A DNA stretch of 29,369 nucleotides, taken from positions 1 to 29,369 of the forward strand of contig JAMYWO010000306.1 of assembly GCA_024220525.1 (NCBI GenBank), written 5' to 3'. How positions within the stretch are numbered: the stretch's first letter is position 1; every line of letters starts with the position of its first letter. Shown piece by piece: positions 1 to 8,364 of the stretch. The DNA is from Cochliopodium minus. Its lineage: Eukaryota > Discosea > Himatismenida > Cochliopodiidae. Below the pieces are notes generated by a model, which ran no database searches, was not told the DNA's origin, and saw only the letters and a program-made list of their open reading frames with translations. Both the position numbers and the translations under genes were made by a program.

Positions 1-95
1 AATAAAAAATAAAAAATAAAAAATAAAAAATAAAAAATAAAAAATAAAAAATAAAAAATAAAAAATAAAAAAAAGGAAAAAGGAAAAAGGAAAAA
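1..95. repeat. 7-bp AT microsatellite (TAAAAAA)n then (GGAAAAA)n
   Basis: About nine copies of TAAAAAA fill roughly the first 66 bases. They are followed by about three copies of GGAAAAA that keep the same 7-bp period. On the minus strand the tract is T-rich, like intron or flanking sequence elsewhere here, so it may be the 3' flank or an intron of the minus-strand gene that follows. Confidence 0.9.
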
Positions 96-120
96 TTAAT
101 CACCAAGCTTATTTTCTGCA

Positions 121-1032
121 TCAAGAATGGACAAAGGATAAGGACTTTGTTTTTAAAAAAAAAAAATTGGCAGTTAAAAAATTTTCTTTTTTTTTTTCTT
201 CATTTTTATACCCATATTCATAAATGGCCTGACAAACAAGGATATTATGAAGCAACAAAAACAAAAGGAATTTCTCCTCAGAATCAAAAAGGGAGATTTT
301 AAATGCCCTGAGCTGAACCAAATCGCTGCAGAAACGATGGTATTGCTCCGTCAATTTGGGCCTGGAGGGGGTATCCTTGGGATCTTTGGGATCTTTGGAG
401 ATCTTTTGGAATTTGGAGAGATGGATCAATTGCTGGGAGATGGAGGTTAATAGGGAGTACAAATTCAAATAAGGATAATTATTATCTCTTATCTTCTCCT
501 TCAATTTGATGGAGACATTCCTTCTTTTATTGAGGATATAGGGCGTCAAGGATTGGACGATGGCATATCGCGTTTTATTGTCGATGATCGAGATACTCTC
601 CCTGAATTCTGGCTTGACCACTATATCAGAGTTCTTCCTCTTTGGCTCTTCATTATTGTACATATTTCCATCTTCAGTCATGGAATGTCTCTCCGTGATC
701 TTCTTCAAGCTCATTATGCATTCTGCTTTGATCATCATCTCCAATATTTTCTCTTCATCCTTGGTTGTCTCTATTTTCTCATTTATTAGCTTGGATATCC
801 ATATCAATAAGGTCTTTTGTTTTATCAATAGAATTTCTTTTGAGGTCACTATTTTTGTTTCTGTACTTATTTCTGAATTCTCTATAGCCCTCAATAAAGA
901 GGAGAATACCATCTCTATCAATTCATCATCATCCTCTATTTTCAATGGCATTGATAATTTTTCGATCATGGAGAGTGAATTACTCGGCATGCTGCTCCTC
1001 TTGTTGTAGGACCTATATTTGAATCTTTTCAT
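121..1032 (-). CDS. Unidentified protein with a weak DUF547-like C-terminus
   Basis: An uninterrupted 303-codon frame starts at the ATG at 1032-1030, directly preceded by a run of about twelve A on the coding strand, which is the usual start context in this window. The protein is charged and helical, with no signal peptide or membrane segment. Near the C-terminus, residues of the type S-D-L-V-Q-L followed by E-E-K-F-L-L-F and L-H-N-I-L resemble the ELQ...EEKLAFWxNxYNAL core of DUF547, a domain of unknown function, but only its first part is present. A splice donor at 211/210 (GTATAA) and an acceptor ending at 116 would change the tail to a short Gly-Lys end with a stop at 109-111. Alternatively the gene continues through the microsatellite and off the left edge. 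I do not assign a function. That this is a gene is fairly sure; the family match is weak. Confidence 0.6.
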   Translation of the reverse strand: MKRFKYRSYNKRSSMPSNSLSMIEKLSMPLKIEDDDELIEMVFSSLLRAIENSEISTETKIVTSKEILLIKQKTLLIWISKLINEKIETTKDEEKILEMMIKAECIMSLKKITERHSMTEDGNMYNNEEPKRKNSDIVVKPEFRESISIIDNKTRYAIVQSLTPYILNKRRNVSIKLKEKIRDNNYPYLNLYSLLTSISQQLIHLSKFQKISKDPKDPKDTPSRPKLTEQYHRFCSDLVQLRAFKISLFDSEEKFLLFLLLHNILVCQAIYEYGYKNEEKKKENFLTANFFFLKTKSLSFVHS

Positions 1033-1312
1033 TTTTTTTTTTTAATTTTGACTTCAATTTAAATTCATAGAAAATTACTTTTTGTTCCAAACAAACCAAT
1101 GCAATAAAGATGATTAAAAAAACTTTTACTCAAATAACTTTGAATTGAAGAAATAATTGTTAGGAATGCTGTTTTCTTGTAAGGTGTTGGAAATTCTTCT
1201 TAAATGTCAAAAATAAGAAATTTGTATTAGGAATTGTTAATCGAAGTAAAGAAGAATGTGATTAAAAAAGCTGAAAATGAAAAAAAATAAAAAACCAAAA
1301 AAAAATTATTAA

Positions 1313-2651
1313 TTAAATATTAAACTTTAATCCATCAAGAGCTAAAAAAGCAGAACCCAATTTTCCACTTTCAAGCTGTTGTTGCAAGTTTGTCTGCAAA
1401 AACTGATTTCCATTAGAATTGGTCAAAGTGCAAGACATCCCCACAAACAACAGCCGACCAATGGTGACATCTCTCTCAATCAGTTTTTTGACAATATTGA
1501 TGCTGTCAAGAAGCGAAGCATGGGAAAAGTGAGTAAGTTCAAGATATAAAGAATCTAAAACCAAAACATCCACTTTTTTTTTATTAACAACATATTCGAA
1601 AGTCTCCTCAGGAATTGAATCAAAATCAGAAAAATAGAAAAAAGAATTTTCGTTGTTAAAAAGAAACTCAAAACCCAAACAAACATAATCCCCTCCATGA
1701 AGCAACTTTAGAGGAGTCATTTCGAAGTTGTCTTCCAACAAAATTTTTTGGTTGAGATGAATCTCGTTTAAGTTTATTTTGGAGACTTTTCTTAGAGAGG
1801 AGTCGTTTTGGAAAAGATAGCTAAATCTGGTTTTGATTGTTTCGATTGTACTTTGGTTTGTAAATAGTTCGATCGGTTTTGGAGGAACTTTATCGTAAAC
1901 TTCATCCGTTTGAAAATCTCTCAAATCTATTTTATAAAATCAAAAATTTTAATTAAAATAAAAAAAAAAAATGAGTTTAATTCAAAAAATTTTCCGTACC
2001 ATCTATTCCACCACTCGAATCCTTCAAGAAATAAAAGAACTGTAAAACCAATACTTGGTTAAATATTTTTAAAAATGTTACCATATGATCATGAGTAATG
2101 ATTACTTGTTAAAGTTAGGATCAAAATAAATTTAATAAAGATGATTTTTTTTTACCTCTATCCATTCTCTTTACCTAGAAAAAATTTTAAATTAAAAAAT
2201 TATTAATAAAAATTGAAGATTTTTTTGATTACATTGTTTGGAAGTATATTTTTCAAACATGATTGTCTAAATGTCTTTCCACAATCTATCAATGTATTGG
2301 TCGACTTGGATTTAATTAAGATGGAGGGATTTAATCTGTTGGCGGAAGATTTTGGATTTTCATATGCTTCCTTGCATTGACATTCATAATCTTTCTTTTC
2401 TGTATTCAAACCTGATCAGAAATAAATTAATTGAAAAAAAAAATGATCTAAATATAGTTTGACATACATTTGATACTTGGGGTTGACGAACTAATATGAT
2501 TTGGGATTTAGAAGAAATAAATTCAATAAATTTTTTTTTTTGAATACCTCGATCCAGTTCCTTGAATTTAGTTAAATAATTAAATAACCTTACAAATGAA
2601 TCGAAAATTACCCAAAAAAATGATTTCAAATGATCCTTTTTCAATTTCCAT
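1313..2651 (-). CDS. PhnP-like metallo-beta-lactamase-fold hydrolase, eight exons
   Basis: Exons on the minus strand are 2651-2612, 2560-2548, 2490-2468, 2411-2233, 2174-2156, 2104-2082, 2021-2000 and 1926-1313. All introns are GT-AG and 51-73 nt long. The total is 933 nt, giving 310 residues. The spliced protein carries the family landmarks in order: F-L-G-T-G-S-S-S-S-T-P near residues 12-22 (split over three exons), Cys pairs, L-I-D-C-G, then T-H-D-H-M-D-S-S-G-G-I-D-D-L-R at 95-109 (split over three exons), H-G-G, Y-F-S-D-F-D, and D-S-L...THFSH. This is the PhnP-like branch (phosphodiesterase-like metallohydrolases). Fungi and plants encode similar proteins of unknown substrate. The HxHxD metal site is intact and the next His position is Ser. 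An 18-nt-upstream acceptor (TTTACAG) before exon 7 would insert six residues. Confident in family, not in substrate. Confidence 0.88.
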
Positions 2652-2654
2652 TTT

Positions 2655-2677
2655 CTTTTTTTTTTTTTTTTTTTTTT
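2655..2677 (-). promoter_or_regulatory. Oligo(A) leader before the PhnP-like gene
   Basis: On the coding (minus) strand a run of about 22 A ends a few bases before the ATG at 2651-2649. The same arrangement recurs before several other genes here, so it probably belongs to the 5' untranslated leader or the core promoter. Confidence 0.5.
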
Positions 2678-2899
2678 ATTTGTGATTTATTTTGGATAGA
2701 CAATAGACATGATACAGTTTGATTTCAAATATATTTCCCAAAATGATTTGGATAGATTCAATTTTTAGCTGAGAATAATGTTTCATTTAAAAAAAATTTA
2801 ATAAATAAAAAGGGTTTAATATCTTTCATATCTTGATGAAACTTTGACAAACTCATGATGTTGCACTTTCGAATGGATAAGATTGGAAAGGATAAACTA

Positions 2900-3713
2900 T
2901 TAAAAATTGTTGACAATTTTAAAGTTAGATTCCAACATAAAATATCCATCTTCTGATAAATGTCCTTCAACTGGAGAATAATCTTGAATTGAAAACATGG
3001 CTTGAAAAGGCTTTCCCATATTCTGAATGAGGATATTAAAAAATTAAATAAGAAACAGAATTTGTCATTTTTTTTGTTTACATTCCCGAATGCGATCATA
3101 TTCATTTCCACCTTTATGATGGTATCATCTTTCTTTTTGAAAAAAGAGCTTACTTTCATCAAAGTTGTTTCAGGGAATTTGACATATTTCAATTTCTGGA
3201 AATTGAAATTTAGGGTGAAAAATATTATTTATTTATTATGTTATAATAAATTTATTCATCCTCAAAACATTTTTTTTTTACCATTGCCAAATTGTTTTGG
3301 ATATCAGGGTGAAATGAAGGATAGATTTTGGAATATTGTTCTCCAACAATCTCATTAGGCGAATATCCGAGCATCATTGATGAAGCCTCATTGAAATGTA
3401 AAACTTGCATCAATTTGGGCAAAAAAGACCATTCATTCGGAATATTGACCACATAAAAAAAATTCTTAGTAGCCTCATTTGGATAATACAATAATGGAAC
3501 CCCTCCAATAACTTTGTTAGAATCTTTGTTTTCTTCTTTCATCTTTATTTTTTTCAATTCTTTCAGTTCTCTCATTAGTTCATCATTTTTTTTCTTCAAT
3601 TTAATGTTCTTCACGCATAATTTGATTAATTCATCTTTATCAGATACTTTTTCTATAAATAATTCATCTTCATCATCATCATTCTCTAGACTTGAAGAAT
3701 CTCTCTTTCTCAT
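2900..3713 (-). CDS. Small PAS-domain protein
   Basis: Three exons, 3713-3282, 3195-3082 and 3022-2900, are joined by GT-AG introns of 86 and 59 nt, all in phase 0. They give 222 residues. The N-terminus is acidic (E-N-D-D-D-E-D-E-L), followed by a Lys/Glu-rich helix (about residues 25-65) likely to form a coiled coil. A PAS fold follows: V-V-N-I-P-N, F-N-E-A-S-S-M-M-L-G-Y-S-P-N-E-I-V-G, a Y-P-S-F-H-P segment, then K-K-K-D-D-T-I-I-K-V-E, which corresponds to the usual 'kkDGs...v' strand. PAS domains sense ligands or mediate dimerisation. No output domain is visible and the coil lacks a clear basic bZIP region, so it may be a stand-alone PAS partner or a remnant regulator. The gene is head-to-head with the secreted-protein gene. 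The stop at 2900 depends on the third exon, which is inferred from phase and acceptor. Confidence 0.72.
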
Positions 3714-4112
3714 TCAATTTTTTTTTTTTTTTTTTTTACTGATGACAATTGTTCAAAAGGGATTTTCAGTTTCCGCTCTTTCCTCAAAAAAAAAAATTTT
3801 TCTAAAGTTAATTCACATGAATTTGGAAAAAAGTTCATACTCTCTTAATCATAGGTCTTAAAAATCTGTTTATAATGAAGCGGAAAAACTGAGGATGTAT
3901 CAAAAAAATTCCTCAAGAGTCTACGTTTTTTCAAATTTTTAACTTTTTTGGTTCTTTTTATTACCATTAATTATTTGAAAGGTTTTTTCATTCAAACTCA
4001 TTTGATGATTTGATATAAGAATTATATTTGACAAATATGTAAATTTAGAAAACATATTTAAAAATGTGTCAAAAAAAAAAAAAAAAATTGTTTCCATTCT
4101 CAATAAAAGCAC
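3714..4112. promoter_or_regulatory. Divergent intergenic region
   Basis: These 399 bases separate two diverging genes (PAS protein, minus; secreted protein, plus) and so hold both promoters. A run of about 20 T at 3718-3737 reads as oligo(A) just before the minus-strand start, and about 17 A at 4071-4087 lie 25 bases before the plus-strand start. I see no other motif, RNA gene or coding sequence. Confidence 0.5.
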
Positions 4113-4847
4113 ATGAAACTTTGTAGGATTAGTTTGGTATTTCTTATATTGTTTCTTTCAATAGGATATGGGAGTGTATTAGTAAAGAGAATAGGAAAAA
4201 GAGACTTGAGAACAGAATCATATGCATTGCAATTAGAATATCTTGGTTCCTGCAAACAATTTGAAGAAATACGACCATCTATCAAAGTTAGTAGCTTCAA
4301 GAATGGAAATTGTCTCCCAATAATTAATGGGACTGGTTCATCTGACGCTAATGATTTAAAGTAACAAAAAAGTTTCTTTTTTTTTTTTTGTTAGTTTATA
4401 ACAATAGATTCAACGTAAATATAAAAAAGTACACATGCATTTTGTACTGATAGTGATAGAGGAAAATCAGAAATTACATTCACCGATGCATTTCATGCAG
4501 ATCAAGATATCACTGTATCCAAATTCATTTTGAGCTTTATACCAAATAGACCATTCAAATCATTGAATGGATTTTCATATTTGAGGAGACCATCTTGCTC
4601 TGCATCAGATAGATATTGTCATAATTGTGAAAGTAATGATGTTCTCTTCGATAATCACTATGTTATTTCCAAAGATTTGATATATATCATCCCTCCACAT
4701 TCTAATATCAATACTTGCAAAAAATCTGATGGATCTTGTTGCGAATATATTGATTATGAAAAATTTTGCCCAAATAATCCAAGGAGAATTATAATGAGCA
4801 TTCATGGAAATAACCATGATAATGATCAACATCCGAATCATAATTAA
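4113..4847 (+). CDS. Secreted Cys-rich protein of unknown family
   Basis: Two exons, 4113-4360 and 4430-4847, are joined in phase 2 through a GT-AG intron of 69 nt, giving 221 residues. The second exon start is set by an in-frame stop just upstream of 4430. Residues 1-20 form a classic signal peptide: K-L-C-R, then a hydrophobic core L-V-F-L-I-L-F-L-S-I, then G-Y-G. The mature part has no further membrane segment and about ten Cys, including C-H-N-C and S-C-C, suggesting a disulphide-bonded exported or surface protein. The C-terminus ends in an Asn/His/Asp tail (H-G-N-N-H-D-N-D-Q-H-P-N-H-N). I do not recognise the family. The next gene on the same strand starts only 71 bases downstream. Confidence 0.7.
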
Positions 4848-4918
4848 ATCTTTGATTCTATTCCTATCATCATAAATTTCATTATATTTTTGAGAAAATA
4901 AGAATAAATTAAAAAAAA

Positions 4919-5756
4919 ATGCAAAAGATGAAAAATTTACCAAAGTTATTTAAAAACAAGAATGTTGTTCCAAAGATTGGAGAAAAAATCCTCAACACAA
5001 CCTTATTTTCAATAAATCACAACAACAATTTATCAATGAAAAGAAATTATGCAAAACAACCAAAAAAACTTGCTCCAACTCTTGTAAACGTTTTGAAAGA
5101 GGAAATTAAACATGCAGAAGAAGAAACCAATGATGATTATATTCAAAGATTAGAAGAAATTGGATGGAAAGTAAGGAATTTTATAAAAAAAAAAATTTTA
5201 TAATTCTCTTATTTTTTTTTGGAACATTCTTATCTAGATCGAAAAAGAAGATGATGGAAGCTTTGTTTATTTGAAGACTACCACCGAAAAGGGAATCAGT
5301 GCAACTTTGAGAATCGATATCAACAGAGAAGCACAAGAAACCTACAATGAAAATGAAGAAGAAGAAGAAGAGGGACAATCTGAAAATGAGGAAGAAGGAA
5401 AAAATGAAGTAGAGATCGAAGCAGATTTGTATTTGCATCCTAAAAAGGGAGATGGAATTTTGTTCTCCTTTGCTATTTCCTCCGAAGGACAATTAAATAT
5501 CATCAGTTTGAATCACTTACCTCCTCATCTTGCTTTCCCTAATGATGTCAACAATGATTTGAAAAATGCGCAAAGATTTGCTGGTGTCTCCTTCAGTCAA
5601 CTTGATGAAGCATTGCAAGAACCTTTGTACAATTATTTCCAAGAATTTGTCACTGAAGATTTGACCAATGTCCTCCTCGATGTTTATTTTGGAGAAGAAA
5701 ACAAGGAATACACTAAAACTTTGGTTGCTTTGAAAAATTTTGTTGAGAATCACTAA
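4919..5756 (+). CDS. Mitochondrial p32 / MAM33 acidic matrix protein
   Basis: Exons 4919-5170 and 5238-5756 are joined by a GT-AG intron of 67 nt in phase 0 and encode 256 residues. The first 45 or so residues are basic, Asn-rich and poor in acids, as in a mitochondrial targeting presequence (K-R-N-Y-A-K-Q-P near its end). The body follows the MAM33/p32 (gC1qBP) fold: a helix with L-K-E-E-I-K-H-A-E-E-E, beta strands including F-V-Y-L-K-T, a very acidic loop (E-E-E-E-E-E-G) at about residues 120-140, L-Y-L-H-P-K-K-G-D, and a C-terminal helical part Q-L-D-E-A-L-Q-E...F-V-T-E-D-L. Family members are trimeric, negatively charged matrix proteins linked to mitochondrial translation and respiration. 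It is a strong marker that the organism has a mitochondrion-derived organelle. Confidence 0.9.
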
Positions 5757-5916
5757 ATTCCGACATTTTTTAATAAAAAAAAATTAAAAATTATTTAATT
5801 CCTCAATCTTTTTCCTCTTTATCAATAACTCCATTCTGGCTTTTTTCTCTGTTCAATGTGAGCCAAAAATTTTTTTTTTTATAAAATATTTCAAAAAAAA
5901 TTGAAAACGAAGAAAG

Positions 5917-6629
5917 ATGAAAAAGAATAATAAGAATTCTTCGAACAGCAATACTTCTTCAGCTACATTATATTTTGCTATTATGGTTGGTTTTCCAGGT
6001 AATTCTTTCTCGATACAATTAATTCTTCAAATTAATCACCACACATCAGGCTCTGGAAAATCTACCATTTCAAAGAAGATGGAATCTTTTTCATTCGTTA
6101 GGGTGAATCAGGATGATTTGGGATCATCTGAATTATGTAAACAAGAGATCAAAAAAAATTTGAAAGCACAGAATAATATTGTTTTGGATAGATGCAATGT
6201 GCACGCGAAAGGTATATAATTTGTTTTTCCAAAGAATATTGATTTGTTTACAAGAATAATTTGATCAGATAGAAAGATGTGGGTCAATTATGTCGATTCT
6301 GTAGTTAAAACTGAAATAAAAAAAACAACGATAAATGTGAAATATATATTAATTCATGTGAATACTTCAGTAGAAGAATGCAAAAAAAGAGCCAAAGAAA
6401 GAAAAATACATCCAACATTAGATGTGGAAAAGGCTGATGGTAAATTAAATTTTTTCTTTTTTTTCTTTAATCTTCGTTTTAAAACGAAGAGGTGATTGAC
6501 ATGTTTGCTAAAGGTTTTAGACCTCCTGAAGTTTGGGAAATAAAGCCTAAAGATTACACTAAAATGTATACAGTAGAAACTTATGAAGAGATCGATGATT
6601 TGTTAAAAGAGCTAAAAAATCTGGATTAA
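5917..6629 (+). CDS. P-loop kinase of the AAA_33 / polynucleotide-kinase-like type
   Basis: Four exons, 5917-5998, 6050-6211, 6269-6439 and 6490-6629, have GT-AG introns of 49-57 nt, all in phase 1, giving 184 residues. Splicing builds the Walker A motif G-F-P-G-S-G-K-S-T, which is interrupted in the DNA by intron 1. Further landmarks are V-N-Q-D-D-L-G, then I-V-L-D-R-C-N (Walker B-like strand) followed by D-R-K-M-W, a V-N-T-S-V-E-E-C...R lid and I-H-P-T-L. This set matches the small nucleotide or polynucleotide kinases related to the kinase modules of some aprataxin-like and tRNA-ligase proteins. Here the kinase stands alone. It probably phosphorylates a nucleic acid end or small substrate, but the substrate cannot be read from sequence. 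It ends 92 bases from a convergent gene. Confidence 0.82.
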
Positions 6630-6721
6630 AAAAAAAAGAAATTTGTTTCACAAAAAAAAAAAAAATCTCATTTAATTTTTATTTCTACAATATTTTTTTT
6701 TTAATGTATTATTATTATTTT

Positions 6722-6962
6722 TTAAACATCAAATGTGTATTTGTTTTTGGTCAACCCATCTTCGTTTTGTGAGTAAATGGTTGGGGAGACATTAGATTTC
6801 CTTGAAGGAGTGCAGCTTGGAGGATTTTCTCCAGAGAACCAATTTTTGACAGTGTCGTTGACTTCTCTCTCCTTTTCTTTTTCAAAGATTTGTTGTTGTT
6901 CCAAGTCTAAATTATAGTGGAGAATATTTTCGAGGATATCATAAATCTCATCAAAAGGAGGT
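6722..6962 (-). CDS. Last exon of an otherwise missing minus-strand gene
   Basis: An open exon of about 80 codons ends in TAA at 6724-6722. It is preceded on the coding strand by a good acceptor (GGTTTTAG before 6962) and by T-rich, intron-like microsatellite. The predicted end is R-P-P-F-D-E-I-Y-D-I-L-E-N, a Glu/Lys-rich helix (Q-Q-Q-I-F-E-K-E-K-E-R-E), then a polar tail. No upstream exon can be found: beyond the microsatellite lie an ambiguous base and a LINE on the other strand, then a plus-strand gene. The gene is therefore truncated by rearrangement or by an assembly join. Family not recognised. Confidence 0.45.
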
Positions 6963-6970
6963 CTAAAACC

Positions 6971-7046
6971 AAATAAATAAAATAAATAAAATAAATAAAA
7001 TAAATAAAATAAATAAAATAAATAAAATAAATAAAATAAATAAAAT
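6971..7046. repeat. 9-bp microsatellite (AAATAAAAT)n
   Basis: About 8.4 copies of alternating AAAT and AAAAT form a clean 9-bp period. Read on the minus strand it gives a meaningless Phe-Tyr-Leu repeat. It ends exactly at the ambiguous base at 7047. Confidence 0.9.
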
Positions 7047-7047
7047 N
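7047..7047. other. Ambiguous base (N) at a repeat/LINE junction
   Basis: This is the only non-ACGT base in the window. It sits between the 9-bp microsatellite and the first base of the LINE fragment, which is where an assembler would struggle. The joined flanks may not be contiguous in the genome. Confidence 0.85.
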
Positions 7048-8340
7048 CCAATACCCTCGAAAAGAATATACACCTCAACAAAGTGATCATTGCAGGTGAT
7101 TTCAATGAATACATGGACACAGAAAGCGACTACAAAAGACTTGACAAAAAAGTACTCAAAGAAGACACAATCTTGGAAAAAAAACCTAGAGCAAATTCTT
7201 TCAAGAAACTCATGATTGATTGTAATCTTTCTTGTGAAGAAGGACATGACTTGTATACTTTCAATCGGAATGCGGTCGGCAGCAAATAACCCAAAAGAAT
7301 TGATTGGATTCACTCCTCAAATTTCTTCAAGAATAACTCAAACAAATTCCAAGTATTGGACCCTGACTTCTCTACAGACCGCAGAGCAGTTAAGCAAGTA
7401 TTCTCTATTCTGCTTAACTCAGAGTTGGCCAAGGAGATAACCATAGAAAAGCGAATCTTTCAAATTCCTGAAAAATACTTCAATGATTCTATTTTCATTT
7501 CTAATCTAAATGAAAGACTCAATAATCAAAGAAGAAACATGGATCCTATCAAGACAAATTGCAGTATAATGATTGACAAAGCAAACGAAACTGCAAAAGA
7601 ACATAAAAGAGAAATAAAGTCAAAACTGCAAAAAAAGATGAGAAAAATTTGGAAGAAAGTTGAAAAGGTGAAAAAGGAAAAAGAGGGGAAAAAACAAAAA
7701 GTAGATCTTGAATCTTCACAAAGTTATGATTCAACTGAAACATCAGAAAATAAGGTTGACAATTTTGAAGAAGAAATGTCAGAACTGTCAAAACAAATTG
7801 ATGATGTTTTCTGGAAAGAAATTGAAGAATTAAAGTGGAAGAAAAATATTGATTTTGAAAAGATAAAAGGAGCAAACAAGATCTACTCAATGCACCTAAA
7901 GTTCAAAACTTTAATCAAATCAAAACTTGAGTATCTCCAAAGGAGGATTGCAAAAAGATGAAAGGAATGAATACTGCAAACCTTGCAAAAGAAGTGTATG
8001 TTGAAATATACTAGAACGAAATGATAGACAAGGAGTGTTTCGAAAATCTTGATCATGGTGAGAAGTTCGACTTGGAAACAAAGAAAACTTTGAACAAACT
8101 GAGAAAGAAATAAGACAAGCAATCAAGAAAACTCCAAACAAAGCACCTAGACCTTCAGGAGTGAGAATAACTCTTTTTAGAAAGTTTATTGATCACTTTG
8201 CACCAATTCTCACAAAAGTTGCAAATGAATCTCTTCTTACTGGAATTACAAGTGAATCGATGTTGAAAGGAAAAATCACTCTCATCCCAAAGAAAGAAGA
8301 CAGCAATTATGTGAAAGACCTCAGACCAATTACACTTCTC
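7048..8340 (+). mobile_element. Degenerate non-LTR retrotransposon (LINE) fragment, endonuclease to early RT
   Basis: The fragment opens inside an APE-type endonuclease: I-I-A-G-D-F-N-E-Y near 7087-7113 (the GDFN motif), K-R-I-D-W-I (the S/R-I-D-x-I motif) near 7294, and F-S-T-D-R-R-A-V near 7363-7386 in place of the usual S-D-H-R. One in-frame stop (7287-7289) lies within this part. A Lys/Glu-rich linker follows to about 7961. Then, in another frame, come P-N-K-A-P-R-P-S-G-V (usually K-S-P-G-P-D-G), L-I-P-K-K, and D-L-R-P-I-T-L-L ending at 8340, which are the first reverse-transcriptase motifs. The RT catalytic core, the 3' end and any 3' tail are absent, as is the 5' part. Clade is not resolved (L1-like or another APE lineage). 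Plain decayed LINE copy, same strand as the next gene. Confidence 0.85.
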
Positions 8341-8364
8341 AAAAAGAAAATAAAAAAAAAAAAT
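8341..8364 (+). promoter_or_regulatory. A-rich leader before the NO VEIN-like gene
   Basis: A nearly pure A tract, with 12 A at 8352-8363, abuts the ATG at 8365, as at other genes here. It starts immediately after the last recognisable LINE codon, so the LINE remnant forms the proximal upstream region of this gene. Confidence 0.5.

Noticed and set aside
247-1009. Plus-strand frames opposite the first gene
   Set aside because: Low-complexity antisense translations of a minus-strand frame with an ATG in good context.
6722-7313. Minus-strand frames with Phe-Tyr-Leu repeats crossing the N
   Set aside because: The repeats are the translated 9-bp microsatellite, and the rest is antisense to the LINE endonuclease.
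8161-8364. Start of the NO VEIN-type protein at the GTG at 8161
   Set aside because: This stretch encodes LINE reverse-transcriptase motifs; the ATG at 8365 follows an A-rich leader like that of other genes.
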